Source of the DNA: JAACFF01 sp963807975
GTDB taxonomy: Bacteria > Chloroflexota > Anaerolineae > Promineifilales > Promineifilaceae
NCBI GenBank assembly: GCA_963807975.1
Contig: CAWEDV010000005.1
Location: 314,279 to 378,278 of the forward strand
DNA length: 64,000 bases
Direction of reading: 5' to 3'
The translations under genes were made by a program, and so were the position numbers. Under the pieces are notes generated by a model. It saw nothing but the letters and a program-made list of their open reading frames with translations, was not told where the DNA came from and made no database searches. This document shows, piece after piece, positions 44,343 through 54,138 of the stretch. How positions within the stretch are numbered: the first letter of the stretch is position 1; each line of letters opens with the position of its first letter.

Positions 44343-47006
44343 ATGAGCGAAATGCCAAAAGCATACGACTTTGCCAGCACTGAGGACCGGCTGTACCAGT
44401 GGTGGGAAGAAAATGGCTGGTTTAAGCCGGAGGCAAGACCGGACGATGCCAAACCTTTTGTGATATCTATTCCCCCGCCAAATGTCACAGGGGAACTGCA
44501 CATGGGACATGTTATGTTTGTCGGGCTGGAAGACCTGATGATCCGCCGCGCACGCATGCAGGGCCGAGCAGCCTTGTGGGTTCCCGGAACCGATCATGCC
44601 GGCATCGCCACACAACTTCAGGTAGAGAAACTGCTGCGTGAAGAGGGCACAAGCGCCGAAGAAATCGGCCGCGAGGCTTTTCTTGAACGCACATGGGCTT
44701 GGAAAAGAAAGTATGGCAGCTACATCACCAAGCAGTTGCGCCACTTAGGCGCCTCCTGCGACTGGGATCGCGAGCGCTTCACGTTGGATGATGGCCTTTC
44801 GCAGGCTGTGCGGGAAGCATTTGTACGTATGTATCGTCTGGGCTTGATCTACCAGGATGAATACCTGGTCAACTGGTCACCTGGTTTACAGACGGCTGTC
44901 TCCGACCTGGAAGTGGACTATAGCGAAGAACAAGGATTGATGTACTACTTCAAGTACCCCCTGAAAGATGGCGGGCATTTAGAGGTAGCCACAACGCGGC
45001 CAGAAACAATTCTGGGCGATACGGCCGTAGCCGTTCATCCCGACGACCCACGTTACCAAGATGTCGTAGGCAAAACCGTCCTCGTACCCATGCTGGATCG
45101 CGAGGTACCCGTCATCGCCGACGAATATGTGGCCATGGACTTTGGGACCGGCGCTCTCAAAGTCACACCAGGTCACGATCCCAACGATTTCGAGATCGGA
45201 CAGCGGCATAAGCTGGGCATCATCAACATCATGAACAAAGATGCCACCATGAGCCGTGAGGCCGGTCCATATGCCGGGCTCGATCGATTCGACTGCCGCA
45301 AGAAAATGTGGGCCGATATGGAAGAAGCCGGGTTGACGATTAAAACGGAAGCCCATACGCTCAGCGTGCCCCGCAGCCAACGCGGTGGCGAAATAATCGA
45401 ACCGTTGGTAAGCAAACAATGGTTTGTCGACGCTGAACCCATGGCTAAACTAGCCTTACAGGCAGTTCACAGCGGCAAAATCAAGATCGTGCCCGATCGC
45501 TTTGTCAAAGTCTGGGATAACTGGTTGGAAAACATCCGGCCCTGGTGCATCAGCCGCCAGTTGTGGTGGGGTCACCGTATCCCGGTCTGGACCTGCACTG
45601 AGTGCGACCATCAGATTGTAGAAACGATCATTCCCACGCAATGTACAGAGTGCGGCAGTGCAGCATTGGAGCAGGATCCAGATGTTCTGGACACCTGGTT
45701 CAGTAGCGGACTCTGGCCATTTTCCACCCTTGGTTGGCCGGAACAGACACCAGATCTAGAAAGATTCTATCCTACCGATGTGATGGAAACGGGCTATGAC
45801 ATTCTCTTCTTCTGGGTTGCGCGTATGGTCATGAGCGGCGCCCTCTTTACCAATGACATTCCTTTCCATACAGTTTACCTGCACGGCCTGGTGCGGGATG
45901 AGAACGGCCGCAAGATGAGCAAGAGCTACGGCAACGTAACCGATCCGCTGGACGTCATGCGCAAATATGGCACGGATGCGCTACGTTTCACCTTGCTCAC
46001 AGGGGGCACACCAGGCAATGATCTTAATCTTTCCCTGGATCGCGTGACCAGCAACCGCAACTTTGCCAACAAGATTTGGAATGCCACGCGCTTTGTGACC
46101 CGCAGTCTGGATAAGGTCAGCCCTGAAGATGCAGTCGAAAACCCGCGGTACAGCGATGCGGACAAATGGATCCTGACCCGACTGAGCGAGACGATTGCCA
46201 ATATGGATCGCCTTATGGATGGCTACCAGTTTGGCGAAGCGGGTCGCCAGGCTTACGAGTTCCTGTGGAGCGAATTTGCGGACTGGTATCTGGAATTGGC
46301 AAAAGTACAATTGAATCAAGGCGGCAGCCGCGCCTGGACAACGCTCAAAGTACTACGTCAGGTCCTTGACGATTGTCTGCGCCTGCTTCACCCCTATATT
46401 CCCTTCGTCACCGAGGAGACCTGGCAGCAGCTTAAGCAAGCCTATGTGCAAGCCGATCTAGGCTTGGAACCGCAAGGGGGATGGGACGAGGCCTTAATCA
46501 TCGCCGATTGGCCAATTCCTGGCGACCGTTATGCGCAGGCGGCGGAAGATTTCAGCCAGCTGCAGGAGATGGTGCGCCGTATTCGCGCCGCACGCGCAGA
46601 TCATAATGTCGAACCGGGCAAGCGAATTTTGGCCACCATCGCCGCCAGCGGCAAGCTCGACTTCTATTCTGCCCAGCGACCTATCCTGGCCTCCTTGGCC
46701 CGCTTGGATGAGAATAAATTGATTATTTCCGAAACAGCCGATGTACCTGACAATGTCCTGACCATCGCCTTGGGAGATGTCACCTGCTATCTGCCTCTGG
46801 CCGGATTGGTGGATTTGGGATTAGAACGTGAACGCCTGGCCAAGGATTTGGCCAATGGTGAGCGCGAGATTACACGCCTATCAACCCTATTGGCCAGTCC
46901 CTTTGCCGAAAAAGCGCCGCCACCTGTGGTGCAGAAGGAGAGGGACAAATTGGCGCGATTACAAGCAAAACAGGAAGAAGTCCAGGCTCGCCTAGACTCG
47001 CTCTAG
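44343..47006 (+). CDS. valS: valyl-tRNA synthetase
   Basis: Class I synthetase of 887 residues, normal length. The HIGH motif appears as HMGH in PPPNVTGELHMGH (about 44-56). The CP1 editing domain follows (TTRPETILGDTAVAVHPDD, GTGALKVTPGHDPNDFEIG). KMSKS is exact, in GRKMSKSYGNV near 523. The C-terminal ValRS coiled coil is at about 825-887 (ERERLAKDLANGEREI to RLQAKQEEVQARL). A zinc-ribbon-like CTECDHQIVETIIPTQCTECG is in the middle. The ribosome site GAAGAAGG precedes the ATG. It is controlled by the T-box leader. Confidence 0.97.
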   Translation: MSEMPKAYDFASTEDRLYQWWEENGWFKPEARPDDAKPFVISIPPPNVTGELHMGHVMFVGLEDLMIRRARMQGRAALWVPGTDHAGIATQLQVEKLLREEGTSAEEIGREAFLERTWAWKRKYGSYITKQLRHLGASCDWDRERFTLDDGLSQAVREAFVRMYRLGLIYQDEYLVNWSPGLQTAVSDLEVDYSEEQGLMYYFKYPLKDGGHLEVATTRPETILGDTAVAVHPDDPRYQDVVGKTVLVPMLDREVPVIADEYVAMDFGTGALKVTPGHDPNDFEIGQRHKLGIINIMNKDATMSREAGPYAGLDRFDCRKKMWADMEEAGLTIKTEAHTLSVPRSQRGGEIIEPLVSKQWFVDAEPMAKLALQAVHSGKIKIVPDRFVKVWDNWLENIRPWCISRQLWWGHRIPVWTCTECDHQIVETIIPTQCTECGSAALEQDPDVLDTWFSSGLWPFSTLGWPEQTPDLERFYPTDVMETGYDILFFWVARMVMSGALFTNDIPFHTVYLHGLVRDENGRKMSKSYGNVTDPLDVMRKYGTDALRFTLLTGGTPGNDLNLSLDRVTSNRNFANKIWNATRFVTRSLDKVSPEDAVENPRYSDADKWILTRLSETIANMDRLMDGYQFGEAGRQAYEFLWSEFADWYLELAKVQLNQGGSRAWTTLKVLRQVLDDCLRLLHPYIPFVTEETWQQLKQAYVQADLGLEPQGGWDEALIIADWPIPGDRYAQAAEDFSQLQEMVRRIRAARADHNVEPGKRILATIAASGKLDFYSAQRPILASLARLDENKLIISETADVPDNVLTIALGDVTCYLPLAGLVDLGLERERLAKDLANGEREITRLSTLLASPFAEKAPPPVVQKERDKLARLQAKQEEVQARLDSL

Positions 47007-47089
47007 TTAGCTAAACTTAATCTGGAACGAGGCACGGGACTTTCTTGAAGAATCAACAACCAGATCACATGACTAAATAGACTAAACCT

Positions 47090-47404
47090 ATGGACAAAAT
47101 CAGACCAACTAATATCACCGCCGATCGCAACGAGCGCACGCTGATCATCGAATGGAATGACGGTAAAGAATGCCGCTATCCATTCGCTGGGCTTCGCGCT
47201 GTTTGTCCTTGTGCGGAGTGCCAGGGCGGCCATAATAATATGGGCCGTCCAGCGGACAAGGAAATCCTGGCAACAGCCCAGGATCCAAACCTAACAATGG
47301 AACAAATTGAACCTGTTGGCACCTATGCCATCACCATCATGTGGAGTGATGGACATTGGCAGGGCATATACACGTGGAAATATCTATACGAAGCGTGCCT
47401 TTAG
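47090..47404 (+). CDS. DUF971 / GBBH-like N-terminal domain protein
   Basis: 104 residues, a complete standalone domain of the type found at the N-terminus of gamma-butyrobetaine hydroxylase. The pattern LIIEWNDGKECRYPFAGLRAVCPCAECQGGH includes Cys39, Cys41 and Cys44, equivalent to the zinc ligands of that domain. The C-terminus IMWSDGHWQGIYTWKYLYEAC is the DUF971 hallmark. Bacterial DUF971 genes often neighbour iron-sulfur or apbC-like genes, but not here. The molecular role is unsettled. phzF follows 31 bases later. Confidence 0.88.
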   Translation: MDKIRPTNITADRNERTLIIEWNDGKECRYPFAGLRAVCPCAECQGGHNNMGRPADKEILATAQDPNLTMEQIEPVGTYAITIMWSDGHWQGIYTWKYLYEACL

Positions 47405-47435
47405 CCCGACACAATCCACTCAAGGAGAAAGAACA

Positions 47436-48227
47436 GTGAATCCGCGAATCTACCAGGTAGATGCCTTCACGACTGCTCCATTTTCCGGTAATCCTGCGGC
47501 TGTCTGCATCCTGGCCAAAGAGCGTTCCGAATCATGGATGCTGGATGTCGCAGCGGAGATGAATCTCTCGGAAACAGCCTTTCTTTGGCCTCTTAAAGAA
47601 GGCTATAGTTTGCGCTGGTTCACACCGGCTACCGAGGTTAATCTCTGCGGCCATGCCACGTTGGCCAGCGCCCATATTCTATGGCAATCAGGATTGTTAG
47701 ATCGTTCTCAGCCGGCCCATTTCCACACAAAAAGCGGGCTGCTGACGGCTGAATACGGCCCTGATGGCATATTGATGGACTTTCCTGCGGCAGCCATAGA
47801 ACCCGCAGAAGCCTCTGCGAAGCTTCTAGCAGCACTCGGTATAGTGGCAGTGGAAACGTGGCAGTCAGGAAACAAGGTTATGATCGTCGTCGAGCGCGAA
47901 TCATTTGTACGCCAGATGGATCCCGATTTCGCGGTCTTAGGCAAACTTCCTGGTCGTGGTGTGATTGTCACCAGTATGGCTGAGTCGTCCAGTTACGACT
48001 TCATCTCCCGCTACTTCGCGCCCTGGGTGGGAATTGACGAGGATCCGGTCACCGGTTCAGCGCACTGCATACTAGGGCCATATTGGGCCAATAAGCTGGG
48101 CAAATCCAATTTGCGCGCATTTCAAGCTTCGGCGCGTGGTGGTGAATTGGAGGTGTGCCCGGCGGGAGACCGCGTTTACCTGCGAGGACGCGCGGTTACG
48201 GTCTTATCCGGAGAGCTACGGGCCTAA
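47436..48227 (+). CDS. PhzF family isomerase/epimerase-like protein
   Basis: 263 residues of the diaminopimelate-epimerase-like PhzF fold. The N-terminal YQVDAFTTAPFSGNPAAVC, catalytic Glu46 in NLSETAFLWP, CGHATLASAH, and the second-half GIDEDPVTGSAHCILGPYW are all family hallmarks. I start at GTG 47436, with AAGGAGA 8-14 bases upstream. A longer frame from 47307 would overlap the DUF971 gene and lacks family similarity. There are no phenazine genes around, so it is a generic PhzF-like protein of unknown substrate. Confidence 0.9.
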   Translation: MNPRIYQVDAFTTAPFSGNPAAVCILAKERSESWMLDVAAEMNLSETAFLWPLKEGYSLRWFTPATEVNLCGHATLASAHILWQSGLLDRSQPAHFHTKSGLLTAEYGPDGILMDFPAAAIEPAEASAKLLAALGIVAVETWQSGNKVMIVVERESFVRQMDPDFAVLGKLPGRGVIVTSMAESSSYDFISRYFAPWVGIDEDPVTGSAHCILGPYWANKLGKSNLRAFQASARGGELEVCPAGDRVYLRGRAVTVLSGELRA

Positions 48228-48691
48228 TCAGGTCCGGCCAATTCATACTGCCACATATCTCGTAAGGTTTGGATATGTCCAAGATGGACGGCCGTGTGTT
48301 CCAGCGCATGCGCCAAGGCCCATGCGACACTGTAGGTTTCACCATCGCGTGTTGAATGCCGGGCAGCATCCAAATCCTCTTCCGTTAACTGCTGTAAGAT
48401 ATCATGGGAGTGTTCCAGAGCAGCATCAAGACGCTGCCCCAGCTCTTCGGCGTCCAGTCCAATGACCTGGAATTCCTCAGAACGGATGCGTCCCGACGGA
48501 TCTTGACCAGCTACATCCCCAATCCAATATCGTTCGGCTCCGGCGGTGTGCACGACAAGGACAGCAAGGGAATTCATTTTTGGTGCAGGCTTCCAGTCTA
48601 AAACCTCTTGCGGCAAATCGGCCAACGCGGCTTGTAGATCACGGTGCAGGATTTGCAGCCGGTCATAATATGCGGCGAAGAATTCTTTCAT
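48224..48691 (-). CDS. DinB-fold metalloprotein
   Basis: 155 residues, four-helix bundle of the DinB/YfiT family. The metal triad is visible: His48 in VVHTAG, and His132 and His136 in LEHTAVHLGH. Members include thiol-dependent S-transferases (bacillithiol or mycothiol) and many of unknown function. ATG 48691 has GAGAG in the right place; one at 48703 is less likely. Its 3' end overlaps that of phzF by four bases, convergent. Confidence 0.85.
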   Translation of the reverse strand: MKEFFAAYYDRLQILHRDLQAALADLPQEVLDWKPAPKMNSLAVLVVHTAGAERYWIGDVAGQDPSGRIRSEEFQVIGLDAEELGQRLDAALEHSHDILQQLTEEDLDAARHSTRDGETYSVAWALAHALEHTAVHLGHIQTLRDMWQYELAGPD

Positions 48692-48749
48692 AATATCTCT
48701 CATTTTCTATTCAAACTCGATAGTGACGATTTTGAAAATTGCTCATTGC

Positions 48750-49985
48750 TTACTGCTCTATGCCATTCAGAAGATGCTCGTAGCTCTGCCGGCGGCGGAT
48801 GATTTGATACTGATCTCCGTTTACCAGGACCTCGGCTGGTCGCAGACGGCCGTTATAGTTGCTACCCATAGCAAAACCATAGGCGCCCGCCTGCATAACA
48901 GCCAAAAGATCACCGGCGGCCAACTCCGGCAGCGATCGCTTGCGGGCCAGGAAATCTCCAGATTCACAAACCGGTCCTACAACCTCGGTCAAGAAGGTCT
49001 GAGCATCAGAACCCATGCGCCGCGTAACAGGCTGGAGAGGGTGAACGGCTTTGTACATCGCCGGACGAATAAGATCATTCATTCCCGCGTCAACGATGAT
49101 GAATCTATTTCCACCCTGCTGTTTGGTATAGAGCACTTCCGTTAACAGCGCCCCTGCGGGCCCCACAATGGAGCGTCCCGGTTCCATAACCAGATCATAG
49201 CCGGCATCCTGGATAGGCTGCGAGACTGTTCTTACCCACGCTTCGATAGCAGGGACACCCATTCCTTCGTAGTCGATGCCCAGTCCTCCACCTACATCCA
49301 GGTAATCGAGGTCGATACCCATCCCGCCAATCTCGTTGGCCAGATCCACCAGAAAATGGGCGAGCTGCCCATAGGGGCTTGTACTGGCGATTTGGGAGCC
49401 AATATGAGCCGCCAGACCAATGGGTTCAAGCCGGGGATGCTCGGCAGCCATGTGGAACATGGTCAGGGCTGTTTCACGGGGAACGCCGAATTTATGCTCA
49501 AGCCGCCCGGTGCTGTCGTAGGGATGTGTATCGGCCTGAATATCAGGATTGACCCGCACGGCAATGGACGCAGTTCGAGCCATTTCCGCTGCGATCTCGG
49601 CCACTAGCTTGAGTTCCGGCTCCGACTCCAAATGCACGGCACGGATACCTGATTCCAGGGCGAAGCGAATCTCATCCCGGCGCTTGCCAACACCGGAATA
49701 AATGATGCGTTGCGGCGGAATGCCGGCATGCAGGGCCAGGAAAAGCTCACCTCCGCTGGTGACGTCGGCGCCAAGGCCTAAAGCGCCCAGAATACGAATG
49801 AGCACGGGGTTGCCATTTGCTTTGACCGCGAAGCAGGTCAAAGAACCAGGCTGGTTGAGATAGGCCAAGGCTCTCTTTTCAAGTTCGGCTTGGCTGTAGA
49901 CATAAACAGGTGTACCTACGTCTCCCGTGATCTCGGCCAGAGATTGGTTTTCACAGGTAAGGTTCTGTTGTTGGTATTGAAACAT
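48750..49985 (-). CDS. lysA: diaminopimelate decarboxylase
   Basis: PLP enzyme making L-lysine from meso-diaminopimelate, 411 residues. The Schiff-base Lys is in CFAVKANGNP (about residue 53). The barrel carries HIGSQI, the phosphate-binding LDVGGGLGIDYEG and the MEPGRSIVGPAG strand. The C-terminal EVVGPVCESGDFLARKR supplies the catalytic Cys, followed by QAGAYGFAMGSNYNGR. No good ribosome site is seen before the ATG. The gene upstream ends 17 bases away. Confidence 0.95.
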   Translation of the reverse strand: MFQYQQQNLTCENQSLAEITGDVGTPVYVYSQAELEKRALAYLNQPGSLTCFAVKANGNPVLIRILGALGLGADVTSGGELFLALHAGIPPQRIIYSGVGKRRDEIRFALESGIRAVHLESEPELKLVAEIAAEMARTASIAVRVNPDIQADTHPYDSTGRLEHKFGVPRETALTMFHMAAEHPRLEPIGLAAHIGSQIASTSPYGQLAHFLVDLANEIGGMGIDLDYLDVGGGLGIDYEGMGVPAIEAWVRTVSQPIQDAGYDLVMEPGRSIVGPAGALLTEVLYTKQQGGNRFIIVDAGMNDLIRPAMYKAVHPLQPVTRRMGSDAQTFLTEVVGPVCESGDFLARKRSLPELAAGDLLAVMQAGAYGFAMGSNYNGRLRPAEVLVNGDQYQIIRRRQSYEHLLNGIEQ

Positions 49986-50002
49986 AGGGCAAGAGAGGAA
50001 TA

Positions 50003-51982
50003 TTATTTAGCCACAACAGTCTGGGATTCGATTTCGACATGCAGTTGAGAATCGCCGTTCTGAGTCTGTACCTGCTGTTCCATGGCCACAATCGTGCGCG
50101 CTACATTCTCAATGGCAACACGTTGTTTGCGATAGAGGTCGGACTCACTCATCGCCAACCGGCGGGCAACATCACGGACCCGACGTCCTTGAACGAATTT
50201 GAGCTCCAGGATATTGTACAAAATCCACTCGCCTGTAGTCAGGCTGCGCTGCCCTTCCGGTTTTTGTTGCTCGATCGCTTTATCTAGGATGGCGCGAAGA
50301 GCACTAGTTGGATTGTTATCGTGGCCCACCATCTCATCCTGAACTACCTGAAGCTTCATGAGAGGACTCTCCGTTAGTTTTGGGCCTCCCCAATAGTGGG
50401 TTAAGGCGTCACGGACCATGGCATTGTACGCGGGATCGTCAGTTACCGTAGATATCGGCTGGCTGTCTGCGGTTAGAACCGGCAAACCGCCAAAGGCGGC
50501 TGCCCGACGGCGCTCCTGCAAGGCAGTGATTTCTGGCAGCAGTCCTTCGACAGCCGCAAACACCTCTTGCTGTAAGATGCGATCCTCCAGTGCGCCAGCA
50601 GCCTGGACCACCAGACGATCGAAGATATCCTGTTCCGCTTCAGACAAATCTGGATCGGCCGCGCGAGCACGAATGCCAAATATGCCTAATACGAGATCGC
50701 CATGTCTGCTGTACAGAGGCCGGATCCAGTAATCCTGCCAGAGGATAAAATCGTCAATTACCTCTAAATTTGCAGCCTCAAACCGGTCAGGGCTGCCCCC
50801 CTGCGTAAGCTTCTGTAGCTCCGCATCCTGAAGGAAAGTTTCCGGAGCGGTGAGCGGTCCTACCACTGATTCCAGCTTGGGTCCCGCGGCCGTGATGGCG
50901 GTGACAAAAGCAGTGGGCGTGCGGATCGCTTCCACTGTGGCGGCCAAGATGCTTTCCAGGAATTGGCGGAACTCATTGGTGGTCAAAAGACGCTCGCTCA
51001 AGGTTTGCAGGCGGCGCACGTCAGGATCGTCATTAAGGTCAAAAAATCGTTCCAACGGCCGTTTATAGGCATGAATCGCCCACTCGACGAGCATCACCGT
51101 TGCTACCAAAGAAAAACCGAGGGCGACCTCCAACGGCAGTCCGAGAATAGGACTGTTGCGGCTGACAATAATATAGACCAGCAGGACAATGGTTGCCGCC
51201 AGGGGCACGCGAGCCATAAATTTGTATAAACGGACGCGAACGACACGATCGGGAGATACGGTGCCAAAATAAGCTAATTCGGCGGTGAGGACGCCAAACA
51301 TGACGCCAACCAAAAGGTTCCCAAAGATGATGACCAGCCACAGCCAGGAGGGAACGGCCTGTCCTGGATTGCCAACCAGCAGCATATAGGGGAAAACAGC
51401 AAGAGGAGCTGCCAAAAAGGCAATAAGGGTATTGGTCATGCGCCGTCTTGTAGCCGAGGTCATGCAGCGCTGCCGTGCCCGCCAGACATTGTAAATGCTG
51501 CTGATGGCCACAAACCAGAAATAGACGCTGAAAACAGGAAAAAGCAGCCCTGCTGAGAGACGCGCAGAATAGGGCAATATGATGAGATCAGCGGCGAGAT
51601 ATTCTGTCCAAAGGGCTAAGCCGGCAAAAATCAAACCAACGATGTATCCAGCGGGAACGAGAAAACGGCGATAATGGGGCAGTTTTCCAGTTGTAGCCAG
51701 CAGCGTACTGGATAAATGAAATTGTGCCGCAGGAACGAGGGCGATGCCTATCCAACCTACCCGCAGCCAAGTTTCGGCCGAGTCGGGTTCAAGGATACGG
51801 CCGACCAACAGTTCACTGAGGTATACGAGAACGACAAAAGAAACCAGGGCTGCAAACGCGCGGGTAACTTCAGCCCGGCGCAGACGGTTGCTGTTGTACA
51901 GCACAACCGCCGTGCCGAAAATGACGATGACCGCCTGGATAATATCGTTAAGTAGAGCGAAGACTTCTGCTGTATTGCTCAT
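50003..51982 (-). CDS. 7TM-GAF-HTH membrane protein, putative one-component regulator
   Basis: About 659 residues, no named family. The N-terminus (about 1-310) has roughly eight membrane helices arranged like the histidine-kinase N-terminal 7TM sensor. A GAF-like region follows (about 335-495, LTTNEFRQFLESILAATVEAIRTPTAFV to GIFGIRAR). The C-terminal 70 residues look like a helix-turn-helix: GEWILYNILELKFVQGRRVRDVARRL, AMSESDLYRKQRVAIENVA. There is no kinase, cyclase or receiver domain, so sensing and DNA binding seem joined in one membrane protein. The start is uncertain; ATG 51997 directly follows GGGAGG. Relatives might also be signalling proteins without DNA binding. Confidence 0.68.
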   Translation of the reverse strand: MSNTAEVFALLNDIIQAVIVIFGTAVVLYNSNRLRRAEVTRAFAALVSFVVLVYLSELLVGRILEPDSAETWLRVGWIGIALVPAAQFHLSSTLLATTGKLPHYRRFLVPAGYIVGLIFAGLALWTEYLAADLIILPYSARLSAGLLFPVFSVYFWFVAISSIYNVWRARQRCMTSATRRRMTNTLIAFLAAPLAVFPYMLLVGNPGQAVPSWLWLVIIFGNLLVGVMFGVLTAELAYFGTVSPDRVVRVRLYKFMARVPLAATIVLLVYIIVSRNSPILGLPLEVALGFSLVATVMLVEWAIHAYKRPLERFFDLNDDPDVRRLQTLSERLLTTNEFRQFLESILAATVEAIRTPTAFVTAITAAGPKLESVVGPLTAPETFLQDAELQKLTQGGSPDRFEAANLEVIDDFILWQDYWIRPLYSRHGDLVLGIFGIRARAADPDLSEAEQDIFDRLVVQAAGALEDRILQQEVFAAVEGLLPEITALQERRRAAAFGGLPVLTADSQPISTVTDDPAYNAMVRDALTHYWGGPKLTESPLMKLQVVQDEMVGHDNNPTSALRAILDKAIEQQKPEGQRSLTTGEWILYNILELKFVQGRRVRDVARRLAMSESDLYRKQRVAIENVARTIVAMEQQVQTQNGDSQLHVEIESQTVVAK

Positions 51983-52036
51983 CAGTTTGGCAAGCATCCT
52001 CCCGCAGACCGGGGGAAGCAATTAGTAATTTTTTTT

Positions 52037-53995
52037 CTAAGCTGGCGATGGTGACGGTGGCAAATCCAGAGATGGCGGCTTGTCCCATTCAGCGTCCGTG
52101 TCCGGCTGAGTCTTAGGCATTTCAGTTTGCTCCGCTTCACCAACGGGTGGCTTTACTGGAAGGTCAAGACCTTCCAGGACGGCAGCAAACTCGTGCGCTT
52201 CCAAAGTTTCGACCTCTAGCAGAGCCTGCGCAACCAGGTCCAGCTTATCACGATTGTTGGTTAAGATTTCACGTACGCGTTCATATTCCACATCGATGAT
52301 TTCGCGCACCTGCTTATCTATCTGCTCTGCGACGGCATCAGAATAATCACGCTGTTCAGAGATCTCACGGCCAAGGAAAACCATTTCCTGCCGGTCGCCA
52401 TAAACCCGCAGGCCCATGGCATCACTCATGCCATAGCGGGTAACCATCGCCTGGGCCATTTTGGTGACCTGCTGCAGGTCATTGCTGGCGCCGGTCGTAA
52501 TTTCACCAAAGACGATCTCCTCCGCCACACGCCCGCCTAGAGCAGAGGCGATTAGGGCTTTGAACTTGGAGCGGCTGTAGAAAATGGAGTCCTCATCCAG
52601 GAACCAGGTGACACCCCCGGCCATTCCACGCGGAATAATGGTAATCTTGCGCAAGGTCTGGGCATGGGGCAGCATATGGCTGACCAGAGCATGTCCCGCT
52701 TCGTGGTATGCGGTGATTTCTTTTTCTTCATCACTCAGGATACGGCTCTTGCGTTCCGGTCCCAACTGGACCCGCTCTATCGCTTCTTGCAACTCACTCA
52801 TGCCAATGCTTCTTCTGGTGCGACGGGCGGCCAAAAGAGCCGCTTCGTTGACGGTGTTTTCAATGTCGGCACCTACGAATCCAGGGGTGGCTTTGGCCAG
52901 TACAGTGATATTGACATCAGTGCCGATCGGCTTGCCGCGCATATGAACTTTGAAAATGGCCTCACGTCCGCGCACATCAGGTCGGTCAATAACCACTCGA
53001 CGGTCGAAGCGACCCGGGCGCATGAGTGCTGGATCGAGAATATCGGGGCGGTTGGTCGCGGCCAGGATAATGATATGGGTATCCGTATCGAAACCATCCA
53101 TTTCAACCAGGATCTGATTGAGAGTTTGCTCCCGTTCGTCGTGAGATCCGCCTAGCCCAGCTCCACGCTGGCGCCCGACGGCATCAATTTCGTCAACAAA
53201 GATGATGCAAGGACTGTTGCGCTTGGCTTGCTGGAACAAATCACGTACACGGCTGGCGCCTACGCCAACAAACATCTCTACAAATTCTGAACCAGCGATG
53301 GAAAAGAAAGGAACGCCAGCTTCACCAGAAACGGCCTTGGCCAGCAAGGTCTTGCCTGTGCCGGGGCTGCCAACCATCAAAACTCCCTTAGGGATTCGGG
53401 CGCCAAAGGTGACAAATTTTTCCGGTTCTTTGAGAAACTCAACGATTTCTTCCAGTTCTTCCTTGGCCTCGTCACATCCAGCAACATCCTCAAAGGTAAC
53501 TGTGGGATGGTCGCCGGTAACGACGCGCGCCTTGCTCTTGCCAAAGGACATGGCCTGGTTGTTGCTGCCCTGGGCCTGACGGAAAATAAAGTAGAAAAAG
53601 CCAATGATCAGTACAGCGGGTAAGAAAATACCGATCAAATTCAACCATGTACCCCATGGGCTGGGCTGCTCATAAGTGATGACCGGCTCGCCATCAACGT
53701 AATCGGCTTCTGTGATTCCGTAAGTGGTGAGCAGCTCTTCCAGCGAGCTAACATCACTGATCTGGGTTTGGGTATCGGTGCGGTTGTCGTTGAGATAATC
53801 GACGATGACATTACGGCCGTCACCGGAGACGATCAGCTCAGATATTTCATTGTCCTTGATCTGCTGCGCCAACTCACTGATAGATAAATACTCCTGGGGC
53901 TCGGAGCGCATGTTTAAGCTCCAGATAACGGCCACAGCAGCGACGGCGATCAGCGCATAGACAACTAGTCGTGAAACTCTCGTTGAATTCTCCAT
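52037..53995 (-). CDS. ftsH: ATP-dependent zinc metalloprotease FtsH
   Basis: Membrane AAA+ protease, 652 residues from ATG 53995, which has a GGGGG-type ribosome site nine bases upstream. Two helices (about 9-26 and 116-138) flank an extracytoplasmic domain. Walker A is GSPGTGKT at 209-216 and Walker B is IIFVDEIDAVGR near 264-275. The arginine-finger region is RPGRFDRR, and the zinc site is HEAGH at 431-435 with the distal Asp in TTGASNDLQQ. The C-terminal Pro-rich tail (about 615-652) is low-complexity. It is likely the main membrane-quality-control protease here. Confidence 0.96.
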   Translation of the reverse strand: MENSTRVSRLVVYALIAVAAVAVIWSLNMRSEPQEYLSISELAQQIKDNEISELIVSGDGRNVIVDYLNDNRTDTQTQISDVSSLEELLTTYGITEADYVDGEPVITYEQPSPWGTWLNLIGIFLPAVLIIGFFYFIFRQAQGSNNQAMSFGKSKARVVTGDHPTVTFEDVAGCDEAKEELEEIVEFLKEPEKFVTFGARIPKGVLMVGSPGTGKTLLAKAVSGEAGVPFFSIAGSEFVEMFVGVGASRVRDLFQQAKRNSPCIIFVDEIDAVGRQRGAGLGGSHDEREQTLNQILVEMDGFDTDTHIIILAATNRPDILDPALMRPGRFDRRVVIDRPDVRGREAIFKVHMRGKPIGTDVNITVLAKATPGFVGADIENTVNEAALLAARRTRRSIGMSELQEAIERVQLGPERKSRILSDEEKEITAYHEAGHALVSHMLPHAQTLRKITIIPRGMAGGVTWFLDEDSIFYSRSKFKALIASALGGRVAEEIVFGEITTGASNDLQQVTKMAQAMVTRYGMSDAMGLRVYGDRQEMVFLGREISEQRDYSDAVAEQIDKQVREIIDVEYERVREILTNNRDKLDLVAQALLEVETLEAHEFAAVLEGLDLPVKPPVGEAEQTEMPKTQPDTDAEWDKPPSLDLPPSPSPA

Positions 53996-54043
53996 AATTT
54001 GCAGCCCCCTCGCGTGGGGCAAACCTTATCCTTCTTCCTTCAC

Positions 54044-54073
54044 AGTATAGCAGAAAGCAAATACCGTGGCTAA
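54044..54073 (-). promoter_or_regulatory. promoter for ftsH
   Basis: On the minus strand TTAGCC (54073-54068) and TATACT (54049-54044) are 18 bases apart, and the ftsH start is about 50 bases downstream. The -10 is good; the -35 is only fair. Confidence 0.45.
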
Positions 54074-54138
54074 GAGCCTAAATGGATAATGAGGGAAGAA
54101 ATTAGCTAGATTGAAGGGCTATCGAGGCTTACTGCCCA

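Noticed and set aside
44295..45442. Long antisense frames inside valS
   Set aside because: They have no family motifs and mirror the codon bias of a well-conserved synthetase gene.
47307..47435. Upstream extension of the phzF frame
   Set aside because: It overlaps the DUF971 gene in another frame, whereas GTG 47436 has a strong ribosome site and begins at the family N-terminus.
52584..53579. Plus-strand frames of 120-163 codons inside ftsH
   Set aside because: They are antisense shadows of the conserved AAA+ and protease region, with no ribosome sites.
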